Positions 30,468 to 41,918 of a DNA stretch of 64,000 nt are shown here, piece after piece. Source of the stretch: Tubulanus polymorphus (Eukaryota; Nemertea; Palaeonemertea; Tubulaniformes; Tubulanidae); contig NC_134033.1 in assembly GCF_964204645.1 (NCBI RefSeq), forward strand, positions 10,326,231-10,390,230, read 5' to 3'. Both the position numbers and the translations under genes were made by a program. Each line of letters starts with the position of its first letter. Positions within the stretch are counted from its first letter, which is position 1. Below the pieces are notes generated by a model that was not told where the DNA came from, searched no databases, and saw nothing but the letters and a program-made list of their open reading frames with translations.

Positions 30468-32429
30468 AATCTGGTCCTAATAAGACTATTATCAGGTATG
30501 TAGTACTACCAAAACTGACTGAGCTAGGCCACCCTGTAGTGTATGCTCTCAGTCTCAAGTCAGTCAGGTTGAAATAGACATTACATCTTGTGGCGCTTGC
30601 TGATGTAACTGATGATGATACCATTCACGGGGGGTTATATGGGCTTAAACCGTACATAAACCTGTAAAACCTATAACACCACGTGAACCCGACCTCGTCA
30701 CAGACTGTCACTCGATAAAATTCACTATTAAATGCAGATGATGACCGTGACTGTTTGAAGCGACATCCATTTAGGCCTAGTGGGAAAAATGGCGCCGGAT
30801 CACCGGGGTTTCCCGATCGAGAACTCAGCAACACGGTCGATCCAATTCAATTCGATTAACATTTATTGCCTTCTCAGCGGTATAGACGGTGCACGCCGCA
30901 AAGCGCGGCCGGAAAAGATGCTCAGAAAGACAAATGATTACTTTTATACAGGGAGAAAATAAAAGATTAACCCAAGACTTACGAAAAGGACATGCGGATG
31001 TTATTTACTCGCCGGATCGAACTAGAAAATCATGAGAAAAAAGAAACTTATCCACTTCTCAACTTAAAAACTTTAAAAAACTTTTCGAAGAACGGGCAAA
31101 AAACTTCATTTTCGCACGTTTCTTATAACAAGTTAATTCAACTTTCCTACATAAGAAATAAAAACGAAAACTCCTTTTTCATTAACTTAGTCGACTAGGT
31201 TTTCAATATTTCAGTGGCTGTCCCTAGGCCTACTAAAGTTGGATAGTCGCTTCTGTCGGATGAATATTGATGATCCCGATATTTGCCATTCTCTTTCTTA
31301 AAGGAAATTAAACACGCATTCCAAAGTTGGATATTATGAATCGGAAACTCGCATAGGCCTTTATCTACTGCTACCGGTCACTCATGTCCGCTATAACGCT
31401 GCTTCATTTTCACTGCCACTGCGCGAATTTACCGCGCACCTTTTTGAAGAATAAATTTCCTCAATCTAACTCAAATTCAATGCAAATACCATTCTTTATT
31501 TATAACGTTTCCGTCTGCCATGTTTTTCATTACACCCAAAACTGGCATCATAAAGGACTTTCACTGCACTTTTCTTCGTCCCAAAATAAAAAGTCTATTA
31601 GAATCCCCTCCCATTCTATACTCCCATTCCAGTTTGATACTTCCCTGTTCCGACCCGGTGTTCCTGGCTTGAAATCGACGATAGGCCTACACGTCAACAG
31701 TCGATATTTCAGTGTAGATAAACCCGAAGCAGTTCTTCTAGATAGTTCCTTGTAGATGTTGATTTAATTTTTCAGTTTACTGACATTATTTCTCAAGTCG
31801 TAGTATTCGAAAAGATCCTGGAAATCCAACTATGTATTTCGTAGTCGGAGGGTTTTTCTTGGTCCCACTGTACTGTGGTATTGATATTCTAACGTCTTGT
31901 CGATTCAATACCCGTGTTTCACATCAGCCCTTTTTGGGAAAGCGACGAGGGCGGTAGGTTTTTAATTTTACCACCCTTAAAAAGAGAGAAATCCTAGTCC
32001 TATTCCAAATTCCAAAAGTGATGACTGGGGCATTTCTGTAATCGGGCTGCGCATTTATAACTTTTTATTAGAAACACGCGTTTTTGCGTGCCCAGTCAGT
32101 GCATTACTCCAACCTGTTCACCAAATGGTACGAATTCAGAATCTCGCTATGAGGAAGGTCGAGGATGACCTATCGTTGGTGATACATGTTTTTAATTGAA
32201 ATGTAACCATTCTCTTATGGACAATCTACAGAAAATACGGAAGAACAATTTGATGATAATAACCATTTCACCTCAAGTTCAACTTTCTTATGATGTTGGA
32301 GTGACAATCCTTACATTTTTTTCCAAATCGGTGGTAAAAAAGGTAAGATTAAACACACACATGTATATATCGTTGACAGAAAATTATGTTTAATGTCATA
32401 ATTCATATCATTTCACCAATTCTTTGATT

Positions 32430-32812
32430 GTCAATCTGTAATCGGCGATCGTATGGAATAGTTAGGCCTACTAGTTATACGTTATCAGCTTTGCCAACGA
32501 CCTTCGAGCTTTCCAGCCACGGAAAAAAACATCGTTGCTCAATAATATCAACACGTGATTTGGTAACCATTGAAATACCGGGGCCGCCGAAAACTTGTCG
32601 TCGCCGTTTGCGTGTATGCATGTCAGCTGGAAATTCGGAAAAGCAATACAGATACTCTACCAGGCCACTTTCTACACGGGACCTGGCAAGGCGAATGGAA
32701 CAGTTTACCCTGCGATTCGAATCCCGATCCTATTCCGAGGGCGTCGTCCATATTTCCTTCGAAACGTCTGGCGTCGTTACCGACATCGATGTTCATACCT
32801 CTTACTTGTTGA
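32430..32812 (-). pseudogene. Decayed copy of the terminal exon of the lectin/PAN/helical gene
   Basis: Closely matches 33126-33480 of the working terminal exon on the same strand, but has a 2-base deletion near 32655 that shifts the frame just after the CRKWPG motif, and a 3-base insertion about 50 bases later. The upstream part of the exon (above 33480 in the working copy) is absent. No acceptor of matching phase was found, so it is probably not spliced in. Confidence 0.75.
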
Positions 32813-33058
32813 TCAAATGATGCGAATATATGTCGCTATGAGGAAGGCCGAGGATAACTTATCGTTGGTGATACCTTTTTAATTGCAAGAATACTCTGTT
32901 ATGGGACAGAAAGGAGGAACAAGTTGACGATTATAAGCATTCCACGAGTTCAACTTTCTTGCATTGTTAAGTCACAACCTTAGAACTTTTTCGATTCCAG
33001 CGACAAAATGGGAAAATAAAACAGCTATCAGTTGTATATATTGCTGACAAGAATTATG

Positions 33059-33064
33059 TTTATT
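33059..33064 (-). terminator. Polyadenylation signal of the lectin/PAN/helical gene
   Basis: AATAAA on the minus strand, 62 bases past the stop codon at 33126. The duplicate unit has a changed hexamer at the same place. Confidence 0.55.
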
Positions 33065-33125
33065 GTCTTATTTTAATTCACATCAATTAATTCAAAATTT
33101 AGAATTCGCGTCGAATAGTTAATAG

Positions 33126-36100
33126 TTATACGTTAGTAACTTTAGTTACGACCCTCGGGCCTTTCAGCCACGGGAAAAAACATCGTTGCTCGATAATATC
33201 AACACGTGATTCGGTAACCATTGAAATACCGGGGCCGCCGTAAACTTTTCGCCGTTTGCGTGTATGCATGTCAGGTGGAGATTTGGAAAAGCAATACAGA
33301 TAATCTTTACCCGGCCACTTTCTACACGGGACCTGGCAAGGCGAATGATACATTTTACCCTTCGATTGGAATCCCGATCCTATTCCGAGGGAATCGTTCA
33401 TATTTCCTTCGAAATGTCTGGCGTCGTTACCGACATCGATGTTCAAACCTCTTACTTTATCGAGAATACCGTTGTATGGTTTAATGAGTAAAGCGTTAAT
33501 TAACATTTCTGTTTCGTCCGCGATGCTGTGCAATTGCTTGAAATCTTCGAATGTAGCGTGTATGGTTGATTTGGTTACCTGGTCTTCTAACTCGTAGTAG
33601 GAGCCACCCCATCCGTTTTCTAATTTAGTGGGCACCATCGTCCTCGGGCCGAATCTATCCTACAATGCAAGAACACCGAAAATTGATATTCTTTGAACAT
33701 TTATTTTTTGGATAATGCTGTCAAGCAGAAAATGCTAGATTCAGAAGTTGTTCTGAGTTTTTATCTTATACTCAGTTTCACAGTTCTTCGTCAAGTTTAA
33801 ATCCATTTCTACGATTGAACCCCAGAGCCGTTACGTAGTAACTACATGTGTTATATAATAGTTTAGGGCATCTCCCCTTATGGTACAGCGGCTCCAGCTT
33901 GGAGATGTCCTTCATTCAAAGAAAAAATGTGGGATCAGTGGACGAAGTCTCACAGTTATATTCAACCAATCAATGGTTTGACTAGTGGTCCAAGTATATC
34001 TTTGCTAAACCACTATAAACATATAGTGTTGTGGCTGATTCGGGCCATATAGTAAAAATAATTTCTTAACAGCTAGAGAATAGAAACGATAGAAAAATTT
34101 TCACATTTGGTTCTCTCGCGCGAGAATTCAAAACGTTAGGTTTTCTCGCGCGAGAAAACAATTATTTTGGCTTTCTCGCGCAAGAATTCAAAAGGTTTTG
34201 TTTTCTCGCACGAGAAAAAAAAATGGGCCAATGTAAAAAACATTTTTATCCAGCCTTTAATCTAGCCAGTCAGAAAAATTTTTCAAACCAAAATGTTTTG
34301 TTTTCTCGTGCTAGAAAACCAAAAAACGGACCAATGTGAAAATTTGTTGTCGTTGCTCCAGCCGTACAGAAAGATTTTTTACTATGGCCCGAATCAGCCA
34401 CCATAATATAGGCAATCCCTTGAGAAATAGATATAATACCTTAAACGTCTCGAAAGCAGTCGATTCAACAATTCGTGTCATGCTTTTCATAAAGGTTTCA
34501 AGGTCGTGAAACCAGTTGTTTTTCCAGGTCGGATGTCTGAGTGTGTTCAACTCTTTAACCAATGTGATATACACGAGGCAGAACGATGGGATACCGCTCA
34601 AAACCCCCACATCGAAAGCAATCTCCTCAAATCTTTCTAGATCATACCTGTTGGTGAATATGATAATGAATAAGTTCATTGGAAGGAATTTGTTAGAATG
34701 AAACGCACGATTATGCTGGATCAACATGACCCTTTAAAGGCCTTCTGCAAATAAGAACGAATGGACTATCCTTTAATGGACTATCCTCGAACTAACTTTC
34801 GAAGACACTTCCGTGTGAAGGAGATGTAGTTGCAGTACTGTAGTTTTTACCTCTGTTTGAAGGTGTTCAACATAGTTGCTAGTTTTGAAAGCTCCGCTCG
34901 TTTGAATTCTATCGAATATTGCGAATTAGAATTTATCAATTCCGACATGCGTCTAACAACAGCTCCCAGTTTAGCTGCCATTGAGTCTTCGTTGTGCGAC
35001 GTTATTTTAGTCGCGATTGCCGAATGAACGAGTCCTTTGATTTCATCCCAAACTGACATCTGCTCTCGGTTCTTGAACTTCGTGAAAAAACCATTTAAAA
35101 CCAGCATGGCTACCGATGCGGGGGCGAACGGCGCGGAGATTGACATGAAAACTGCGGTGTTGGTGTACAGGAAGTCCACCACAGTCATAGCGTCGGTACT
35201 TGTGGTTTCCTTCGCTGGAAAGAAAATGATTAAATTCAGCGAACAAAGAAAGCGAACACCAATCTTTGGAATGAAGTAAAGTACTATACTATGGTGTTTA
35301 GAGCACCTAGCAGTTTACCAATTTCCCTAGTCCCCGGTTAGGTATGAAAGGTATAATTACTAGTACATGTACATTCGAATGTGTTATTCCTTCAGTGAAG
35401 TATGGACAAGATCATGATAACCAGCGTAAAGTCCACGTCTACCAATACATCATTTGGTTTCATTGTTTCATGATACATTTAGAAGGTTCACGATCGACAA
35501 AATTGGGTATTGCTTACGTGGTACATCGCTGATTTTCTGGTAGGTGACGATTTTATTGTTCGTAGACACCTCGTTGCAGCTTGTATAAAAGTGACAAACA
35601 GTTACTTCGTATGGCACAGCAGACACGGCTACGCATTTTTTTCCCATTTCGAAACAACGGCGTAAACATGTAGGAACGTTTTCGAGAGTTTCTGTGGTAG
35701 GGTTTCCCTTACATTGACCGATTTTTCGTCTATAGACATCGTCTCCAGGTGGTACTGAAAATAAAAAATCCGATTTGTTTTTGATATTCAATTGGTTCAT
35801 CAAACGAGACTGTAGTTAAGGCACCCAATGTTCTAACCATGTACCCAATCATGAATGATTAAGGTTAAAAGACAAGTAGTGAGATATGCTTCAACACATC
35901 TCATTTGTAAGATCTTAAAGTAATTTGTATATGCAATTATGCCAATGGAGGATTGGCCATGGCGAGGACAACGATGGTTTATTTCAATAATACACACACG
36001 TCTGGTCATATTCTTTTTCACATTCATAGGCTGGGGGAGTATTTGCGATCTTAGCTAGTAACGAATATAATTACGATATGCTTGGGGTTTGTTGAAAATG

Positions 36101-37436
36101 GTGTAGCTCAAAAAGTTGTGGTGGCGATCAACATCGGGTCCTTCACACAGCGAATCATACAGCGAACACTGCATATTGTCGTTTACCATGAATGCCAAAC
36201 ATTTCGATTCTTCGTTGCAAAGGTGCTGGCAATATACCGCTATATCTGCTCCGCCTGCCTCCGTGGATATTTGCTTCCCGGCTTTGCAACTGCCGATGTG
36301 CATTGTGTAATGCGCCAATGCCGCTGCAAAGATAAAACTTGTTTCGAAACGTATTCATGGATACCAAACAGTGGGCAAGGAAAACAGTGTCGATGAAATT
36401 GTAGAGGTCCTTGCAAAGGGTCCTTACGGAAAATTTTTGACTGCGTCTTATCCTGCCATTACGCTTTTTTAGAAATGATGATTCTGCCTGACTACAAAAT
36501 TTTAACTTACCTATATTCAGAACGGGGACAGCCGTGTTTTGTAATACCATCACTTTGCATAGGGATAAACTCTGTCCGCTCGGAGTCAAAATGACGACGT
36601 ATCTCCCGATTAGAATATCATAACAGTAATTACGAGTTTCGTCCGGGGATGTTATTCCCACATATTGGCAAAGTTCCCAACCCTCTCTATTTGAACTCGC
36701 CGCCGGTTCATCGGATACGTAAATCATGTAGTTTTTTGGAACTACAAAGAAAATTTTCAGATTTTGCCATAATAACAGACGAAGTTAAAAAAAGTAAAAG
36801 CAATTCGATCGAATATTTTTCTTTCACAAAGATCTTTGAAAGTCCACCCCGTTATAATAATTGTGAATCGACCTCGGAACAAACGAATGAAGATTATTGT
36901 CTACAGTAGGGATCTAGGAATCATGCATGTAACCCGTATTGGGCTTGAAATCAAAGGAATTGAATATTTTAGATCCCTACGCACTGAAGTATTAGGGCTC
37001 TTAAAACGTTAAGTTATCATCCTAAAATAACATAAGCCCATGAAACATGAATATTTTGATTTACTCACTTTCGCCGTTTGCGTTTAACAAAATCTGCACA
37101 GCATTTACCATCTGCCTTTTTCCAAAATCAATTTGCCACCAACTCCCCGTATCTTCCTTCTCAGTCATCGAACAAGTCTCTCTGTCTGGATCTACTGCTT
37201 TAGAGGCGTCGCCATCACCAGCAGTCGTACTCTGAACTGCTGGCTTCTTGTCCGTTAGGTTTATGACGGCTGAAAATTATGAAGAAGGTCTATTCAACAT
37301 ATAGAATGCTCACTGGAAACGAAATTATCTTCTTTTTTTCTTTTGAACACGTGTAGCCTACGTTGTACAGTCATATAACTTTACCTTCGTATGTCGCAAA
37401 ATTTGCGGCGATCAACATAATCAACAGGAGCAACAT
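33126..37436 (-). CDS. Secreted F-type-lectin-like, PAN/apple and delta-endotoxin-like helical fusion protein
   Basis: Eight exons: 37436-37385, 37269-37069, 36741-36511, 36323-36075, 35754-35518, 35214-34851, 34647-34440, 33659-33126; 2076 nt, 691 aa, all in frame. Residues 1-17 are a signal peptide. About 18-161 look like an F-type lectin (SWWQIDFG, then GRYVVILTP and SLSLCKVMVL), but the fucose-binding Arg-x-Asp and paired Cys are not seen. Residues 162-244 and 245-323 are two Cys-patterned PAN/apple-like modules, one exon each. About 324-513 are helical and hydrophobic (VFMSISAPFAPASVAMLVL), with WDEIKGLV and GIPSFCLVY resembling the N-terminal bundle of Cry proteins. The C-terminus is Cys-poor with a CQVPCRKWPG motif. 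Secretion and lectin/PAN folds are fairly safe; the pore-former-like reading is tentative. Another possibility is an unrelated helical domain. Confidence 0.7.
34027..34405. mobile_element. MITE with TGGCTGATTCGGGCCAT ends and TCTCGCGCGAGA interior
   Basis: Inverted ends GTGGCTGATTCGGGCCATA and its complement; ATATAG repeated at 34021-34026 and 34406-34411 as a 6-bp target duplication. The interior has about five copies of the self-complementary TTCTCGCGCGAGAA motif with variants. It lies in intron 7 of the lectin/PAN gene. Shares its ends with 61866-62136. Confidence 0.82.
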
Positions 37437-38029
37437 TATTCGGTCGTCTGACAGTTTCAGTAGAATCGTGTCGAATGAACAGTTAACCGTTTATCAATAA
37501 TATCATCGAATGCATTCTTTCCACCTGTACACCTGTACACCAGGTGCCCTCTTAATGCATCGACCCAAAAGTATACCGTTTTTATGCAGTCGAAGCCCCT
37601 AGAATATTTTCGTGTTCATAGAATTATGACTTACTAGCTACATATTTTAAAAAAACTCGATAAGATAGCTTGTCCACTATTCAATGAGGTTTCAAACCTC
37701 AGGGGCATGCGCTTTGTATCATAAGCCAATCCGATGCTGTGAATTTGTCCGCCAATAGATTCCCTGCATTTGATGAGTGATCCAAGAAAAAAGAGAAATA
37801 CGCAATTATGATCAGACGTGTACATTAAGCACTGGTCGCCGCGAGCTGCATGATTCGAACAGCCACTGTGTTCAATGATTACAGACCTAGAACTCCGGTC
37901 GTTTTTTGTTGACAACTAGCCTATATATGATATAAATATGCTATGCTAACAGGATTCCATCACAGGTAGCTGCGCCCAGAGATTCACTGCAAGACATGCA
38001 CTAGGCCTTAGTCCAATCTGTAGGCCCAC
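37437..38029. other. Upstream flank with a dispersed repeat
   Basis: Holds the presumed promoter of the lectin/PAN gene; no motif could be assigned. The part 37840-38000 shares an ordered set of blocks (GTGTTCAAT, ACTCCGGTCGTTTTTT, GTAGCTGCGCC, AGAGATTCACTGCA) with 40505-40640, so it belongs to a dispersed repeat. Confidence 0.45.
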
Positions 38030-39190
38030 TGATTCAATGAGTTTCATGGCGGCCATCTTGGATTCCATCTTTTTTAGTATATTTTGCATGTGGATTGTAG
38101 AATTTTTAGAATGTCAAGATTGCATAGAGTTCGAATTCAAAATATTTTCACGGATTTTATTCAGTAGGTTGCAGTTAAGAATAGAATGTAATTCATCGCT
38201 TAAAAGATTACAAGCGGAAAAGCGTCTATCATTTCTATCTAACTGAAGGTTTGATAATTCATTTACAGGCAAAGGATGAGACCCAATTCTAAATTCGAAA
38301 AAACCTGCGTAGTTCTTAATCCTCGTCGAGTTCACTAATATGCCTTTCTAATTTGATATCATTTTTGCATTGCCTATAATGTATATCGCGCGGATTAGCA
38401 GCAATCGTGGAAACGGTATTTTTTGCATGTTGGTCACGATGAATCTGTTCGATTCGCCTTGAGAAGGTCCTACCGTTCGCAATAAATTTATGTGTCCAAA
38501 TATGAGATAAACCGCAATCATCAAAGGAAATCTTTATAGATACGTAATAACCAATGACTCTTATGTCTATCGTTTAGATTGAAATATATCTTGTAAAGGA
38601 TTGAGTTTAGTTTTTAGTTTCCTTTCCCGCGATACAGTTTTATCCAAAAATTAATGATTCTACGTTTGACGTTTATACATAAAGAATAACCTATTAGTTC
38701 TGGTAACACTTGCAAATCACGAGAATATTTTGCCACTTTCATTAAAACTTTGCAGTACAATAAGTGGTGATTCTCTGATAAATCAAGATTTTCATACCCC
38801 CAATCCTCGCACCCATACATAGCGATAGGAGTGACACACGAATAGCTGAGTTTGACAACATCTACCATACTAGAAGTTTTAAACGCCTGACTTTTTGAAC
38901 GATCGAAAACATAGCTCTCTTTGCTTTATGATAAAGGTATTTTCTTGCTTTAGTAAAGCTACTTCCAATTAAATTAAAGATATGCATAATCCTCAGCTAC
39001 CTCTAGCTCTTGTTTGCCAAACAGGAATTTCGAAATTTGTTTTATCCTGATTTTCTAGACTAATAGTTTAGTTTTGTGGGCGTTCACAGTTGGGCCATAA
39101 ATTGCAAAATAATCAAATAAAGTATGTAATTGTAACTGACTTTCTCATCCTCAGCGAGAATAACTGTATTCTATTTTTTCTTTATTAACA
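38030..39190 (-). mobile_element. Degenerate LINE, reverse transcriptase C-terminal half
   Basis: Fragments in order on the minus strand: TVILAEDEK (after the FADD motif), FLFGKQELEVAEDYAYL, then an uninterrupted stretch with TPIAMYGCEDWGY and INVKRRIINFWIKLY, then LPVNELSNLQLDRNDRRFSAC near 38250. Stops and frameshifts separate them. The YGCE-WG block and the C-terminal Cys motif are typical of LINEs other than the CR1/L2-like one at 16640-20450. An inactive relic. Confidence 0.72.
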
Positions 39191-41021
39191 ATATATGTTG
39201 AATAGGCCTAGTTGATTAACAATATGGAGAGGGACACCAAGCAAGCTTTAAAGCTGTACACAGCTGCAAGTGTGCTGTGGCGAGGCGCCCCCTTTACCAT
39301 GCGTTTAATGATGAATACATTCAATAAGTATCAAGCCCCTGATTACGGTTCGAATTCAGATTTTCTATAACGGATCACCATCAGCGGCGCCATCTAAATG
39401 GTTGTCAGAAGAAACTATGCAATGTGAAAATTCATTTAAACTACACTTTTCAATCAATTATATTTCAGTAATCGGTCATTAGAGTTAAAATTTCAAGAAT
39501 AATTATTATGTGTCTATGTAACATTAACCATCGTTAAAAACAAAAGATTTTAGAATACAGTCGATCTTTTAATTCATCTATCTTATATACGTGCGCCTTA
39601 TAAACAAAATTTCTGCAGATAAATATGATGGTTCCCAATAAAATCTATATTGTATATGTACCTTAGTAAAGATATACAGGTGTTGAATGAATATGGATTA
39701 TTTTGGGCTCACTTAGTAAGTTAAGTGTTTCAGAGCACTCCTGATCAATAAATGATCCAGTCGATCATTTAGGATGGTTAGATATTGTTTTACTAAGTTA
39801 AAAAAAACCCACGAGTACAATACATAATTTGAAAAGATTAAAAGCGAATTTTATTCATCCGAAATTTCAAACCAAATGCCACGACGTTTCGAACTCACTA
39901 TAGAGATTATCGAAGAGGAAAGATAGCAATTCAGGGAGAGCTTGTTTTTTCTATCAAACGCACGTATTTTCAATTTGTGAAGTCTTTGTGTACGGTTTTT
40001 TCTTTTTTTTCCATCAACGTTTGTAGTTATATTGTCGTAGACTTATTGCCCCTTCCCCTTACTCGGTGAGAACGTAGAAACTGGGAACAGCGACACTGTT
40101 GTTCATTTCTCGATCCCTGAAGTGTTCAATACGTATGTACGTATTTTTGAGATATTGTTCCTTTCTTAGTTGATCTGCGGTCGTGGTCTACTATCGCGTA
40201 ATTTCATCCAGGATCCACTGGCTTGCTTGTCAAACAATATTTCGGACTCTCAATTTAACTCTTAACTGTGTATATATGACTGAGGCACAAATGGTTGATT
40301 CTATTAGTAGGCCGATTATTAATATTCATCTACTTCAATAATGAAAATTTGTTTTATTCATTCAACAAGGCTTAAGTCGTACCCGGCCTGCTCGCCCGGT
40401 CGGATATCGATTTCACAATTGTTACGAATTTAATGTTGAGATCGCTTAGCGTCAGGTCATCATCACTGAATCCTCTGAGCAATTTCGGTATCCTGAGGAG
40501 CCCCCGTGTTCAATACAGGCATAAAACTCCGGTCGTGTTCAATACAGGCATAGACCTCCGGGCGTTTTTTTAGCCCATGTAACAGAATACCATAGGAGGG
40601 AGCTGCGCCATAGGTGGACTTCCGGCCCGGAGATTCACTGCATACATATGGAAGAATAGATTGCTTTTTTGGCGAGGAAATAGGCAAACAATAATCAGTC
40701 ATCTCTTCGTGGTTGTCTGATGATACTGTCCGGTCTCTCCGGTGGGGGAAATTCTAAATAAACCGCTTCACTAGTTTCATACGACACCCAACCGCAAAGT
40801 CTGGCAGGTTCACGTGACCCGGTGTACGCCGCCAGTTCGCCTTAAAAATTCAACTTGTTACTGATAAAACCAACGCAATAAATCTTGTGATCTGAGAAAA
40901 TTGAAATAGATGTACACAAAATTAATGACGGCTCGAACGGGTTGAAATAAATATAGTGCTGAAAGAACATGTCAATTGTGTAGTAATGGGATTGGGGACG
41001 AATTTCGCTACCCTTTTTACT
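39191..41021. other. No gene recognised
   Basis: AT-rich sequence without a supportable exon. 40505-40640 is the second copy of the dispersed repeat at 37840-38000, with a small internal duplication of GTGTTCAATACAGGCATA. Confidence 0.4.
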
Positions 41022-41281
41022 CAGGCGCGGATCCAGAGCGAAGGTTTTAGGGGTCGTCACCCCCCCCCCCCTGCTCAGCTATCAAAAAGTTTTTTTCAAT
41101 CGTTTTCTTGAATTAATGTACTCAAGACAAAGCGGGTGAACAGTATTACATAATCGGTACCATACCATCTTATGTTTGGCCAAACGATATGCCGTATTGG
41201 CCCCTATCAGATATTTTAGTCGGTTGTTTAACATTATCATTCTTTATGAACCCCTCCTGGAAAAAATCAGATCCGCGCCTG
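41022..41281. mobile_element. hAT-like MITE with CAGGCGCGGATC ends
   Basis: Terminal inverted repeats CAGGCGCGGATCCAG and, from the right, CAGGCGCGGATCTGATT. A poly(C) run of 13 lies at 41059-41071. The CAGG-GCGGATC end type is also at 59287-59500 and, as a fragment, at 16508-16545. Confidence 0.6.
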
Positions 41282-41610
41282 CAACTGTTCACATTCAAAT
41301 GATAGTAGGGTATTATATCTGGACGGAAGATCTTATACGAACCCCAACCTTTTCAAACATAAATCATTAATGCAAACCAAAGGCAGAACCGAACTTCGCA
41401 AACTGTGTATTTTCATTGGTTGAATTATGGGGTTTTTCACTTGATTCCCTAAAAATAGCTCGCATATAGATTAATATTCAATTAGGTATCTACCTACTTT
41501 ACGTCGTATAACGTATTTATTCCTATGTACCGTATATATCACTCAAATTGTCTTTGTACTAAGACCAAGAGTTTATTAAATAGAGTAAAGTGAAGTAAAG
41601 TTAGTGAAAT

Positions 41611-41745
41611 GACCCACTTCGCTTTATTTGAGTATTGTTTAGTATCGAATGAGTGGTTTAAGTGTGAACTCGCATTCTAATTAGGCACGGGCCAAATTTG
41701 GCCCGGGCCTAATCGTCTCCGTTTGATCGCGGCTTTATGCTGCCA
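41611..41745. repeat. Direct repeat, copy 1
   Basis: Matches 43298-43425: GACYCACTTCG, TATTGTTTAGTATCGARTGA, GGCACGGG.CAAATTTGGC and AATCGTCTCCGT.TGATCGC in the same order. An inverted partial copy is near 43110-43170. Together they flank the thrombospondin-repeat exon. Confidence 0.6.
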
Positions 41746-41918
41746 ATCCAAACAAAAATTATCAAACGAGTCATCCGGATAGATTTGAGATTGGCCTTCT
41801 CGATCAATCTTTGATATAGATTTTACTTAAAATTGATAAACTACGTAATGAGAAAGGTTGACTCGAATATGAAATATAGAAATTGAAGGCGTGGTAACCC
41901 GACCCTGGTAACCCAGCG

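Larger units (their letters stand above)
32150..33480. repeat. Tandem duplication of about 670 bp at the 3' end of the lectin/PAN gene
   Basis: Unit one (about 32150-32820) and unit two (about 32830-33480) match in order: CGCTATGAGGAAGG, TATCGTTGGTGATAC, GTTCAACTTTCTT, GACA.GAATTATGTTTA, then AGTTATACGTTA and the minus-strand terminal exon. The second unit holds the working exon. Confidence 0.8.

Noticed and set aside
31384-31755. 123-aa frame
   Set aside because: No domain, signal or splice context; treated as chance.
32428-32882. Plus-strand frames of 80-130 aa
   Set aside because: Antisense to the decayed copy of a minus-strand exon.
36055-36075. End of the lectin/PAN gene at the TAG after the first PAN exon
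   Set aside because: A GTAATT donor at 36074 joins in phase to the next PAN exon and on to a full frame with a polyadenylation signal; the early stop would be an intron-retention form.
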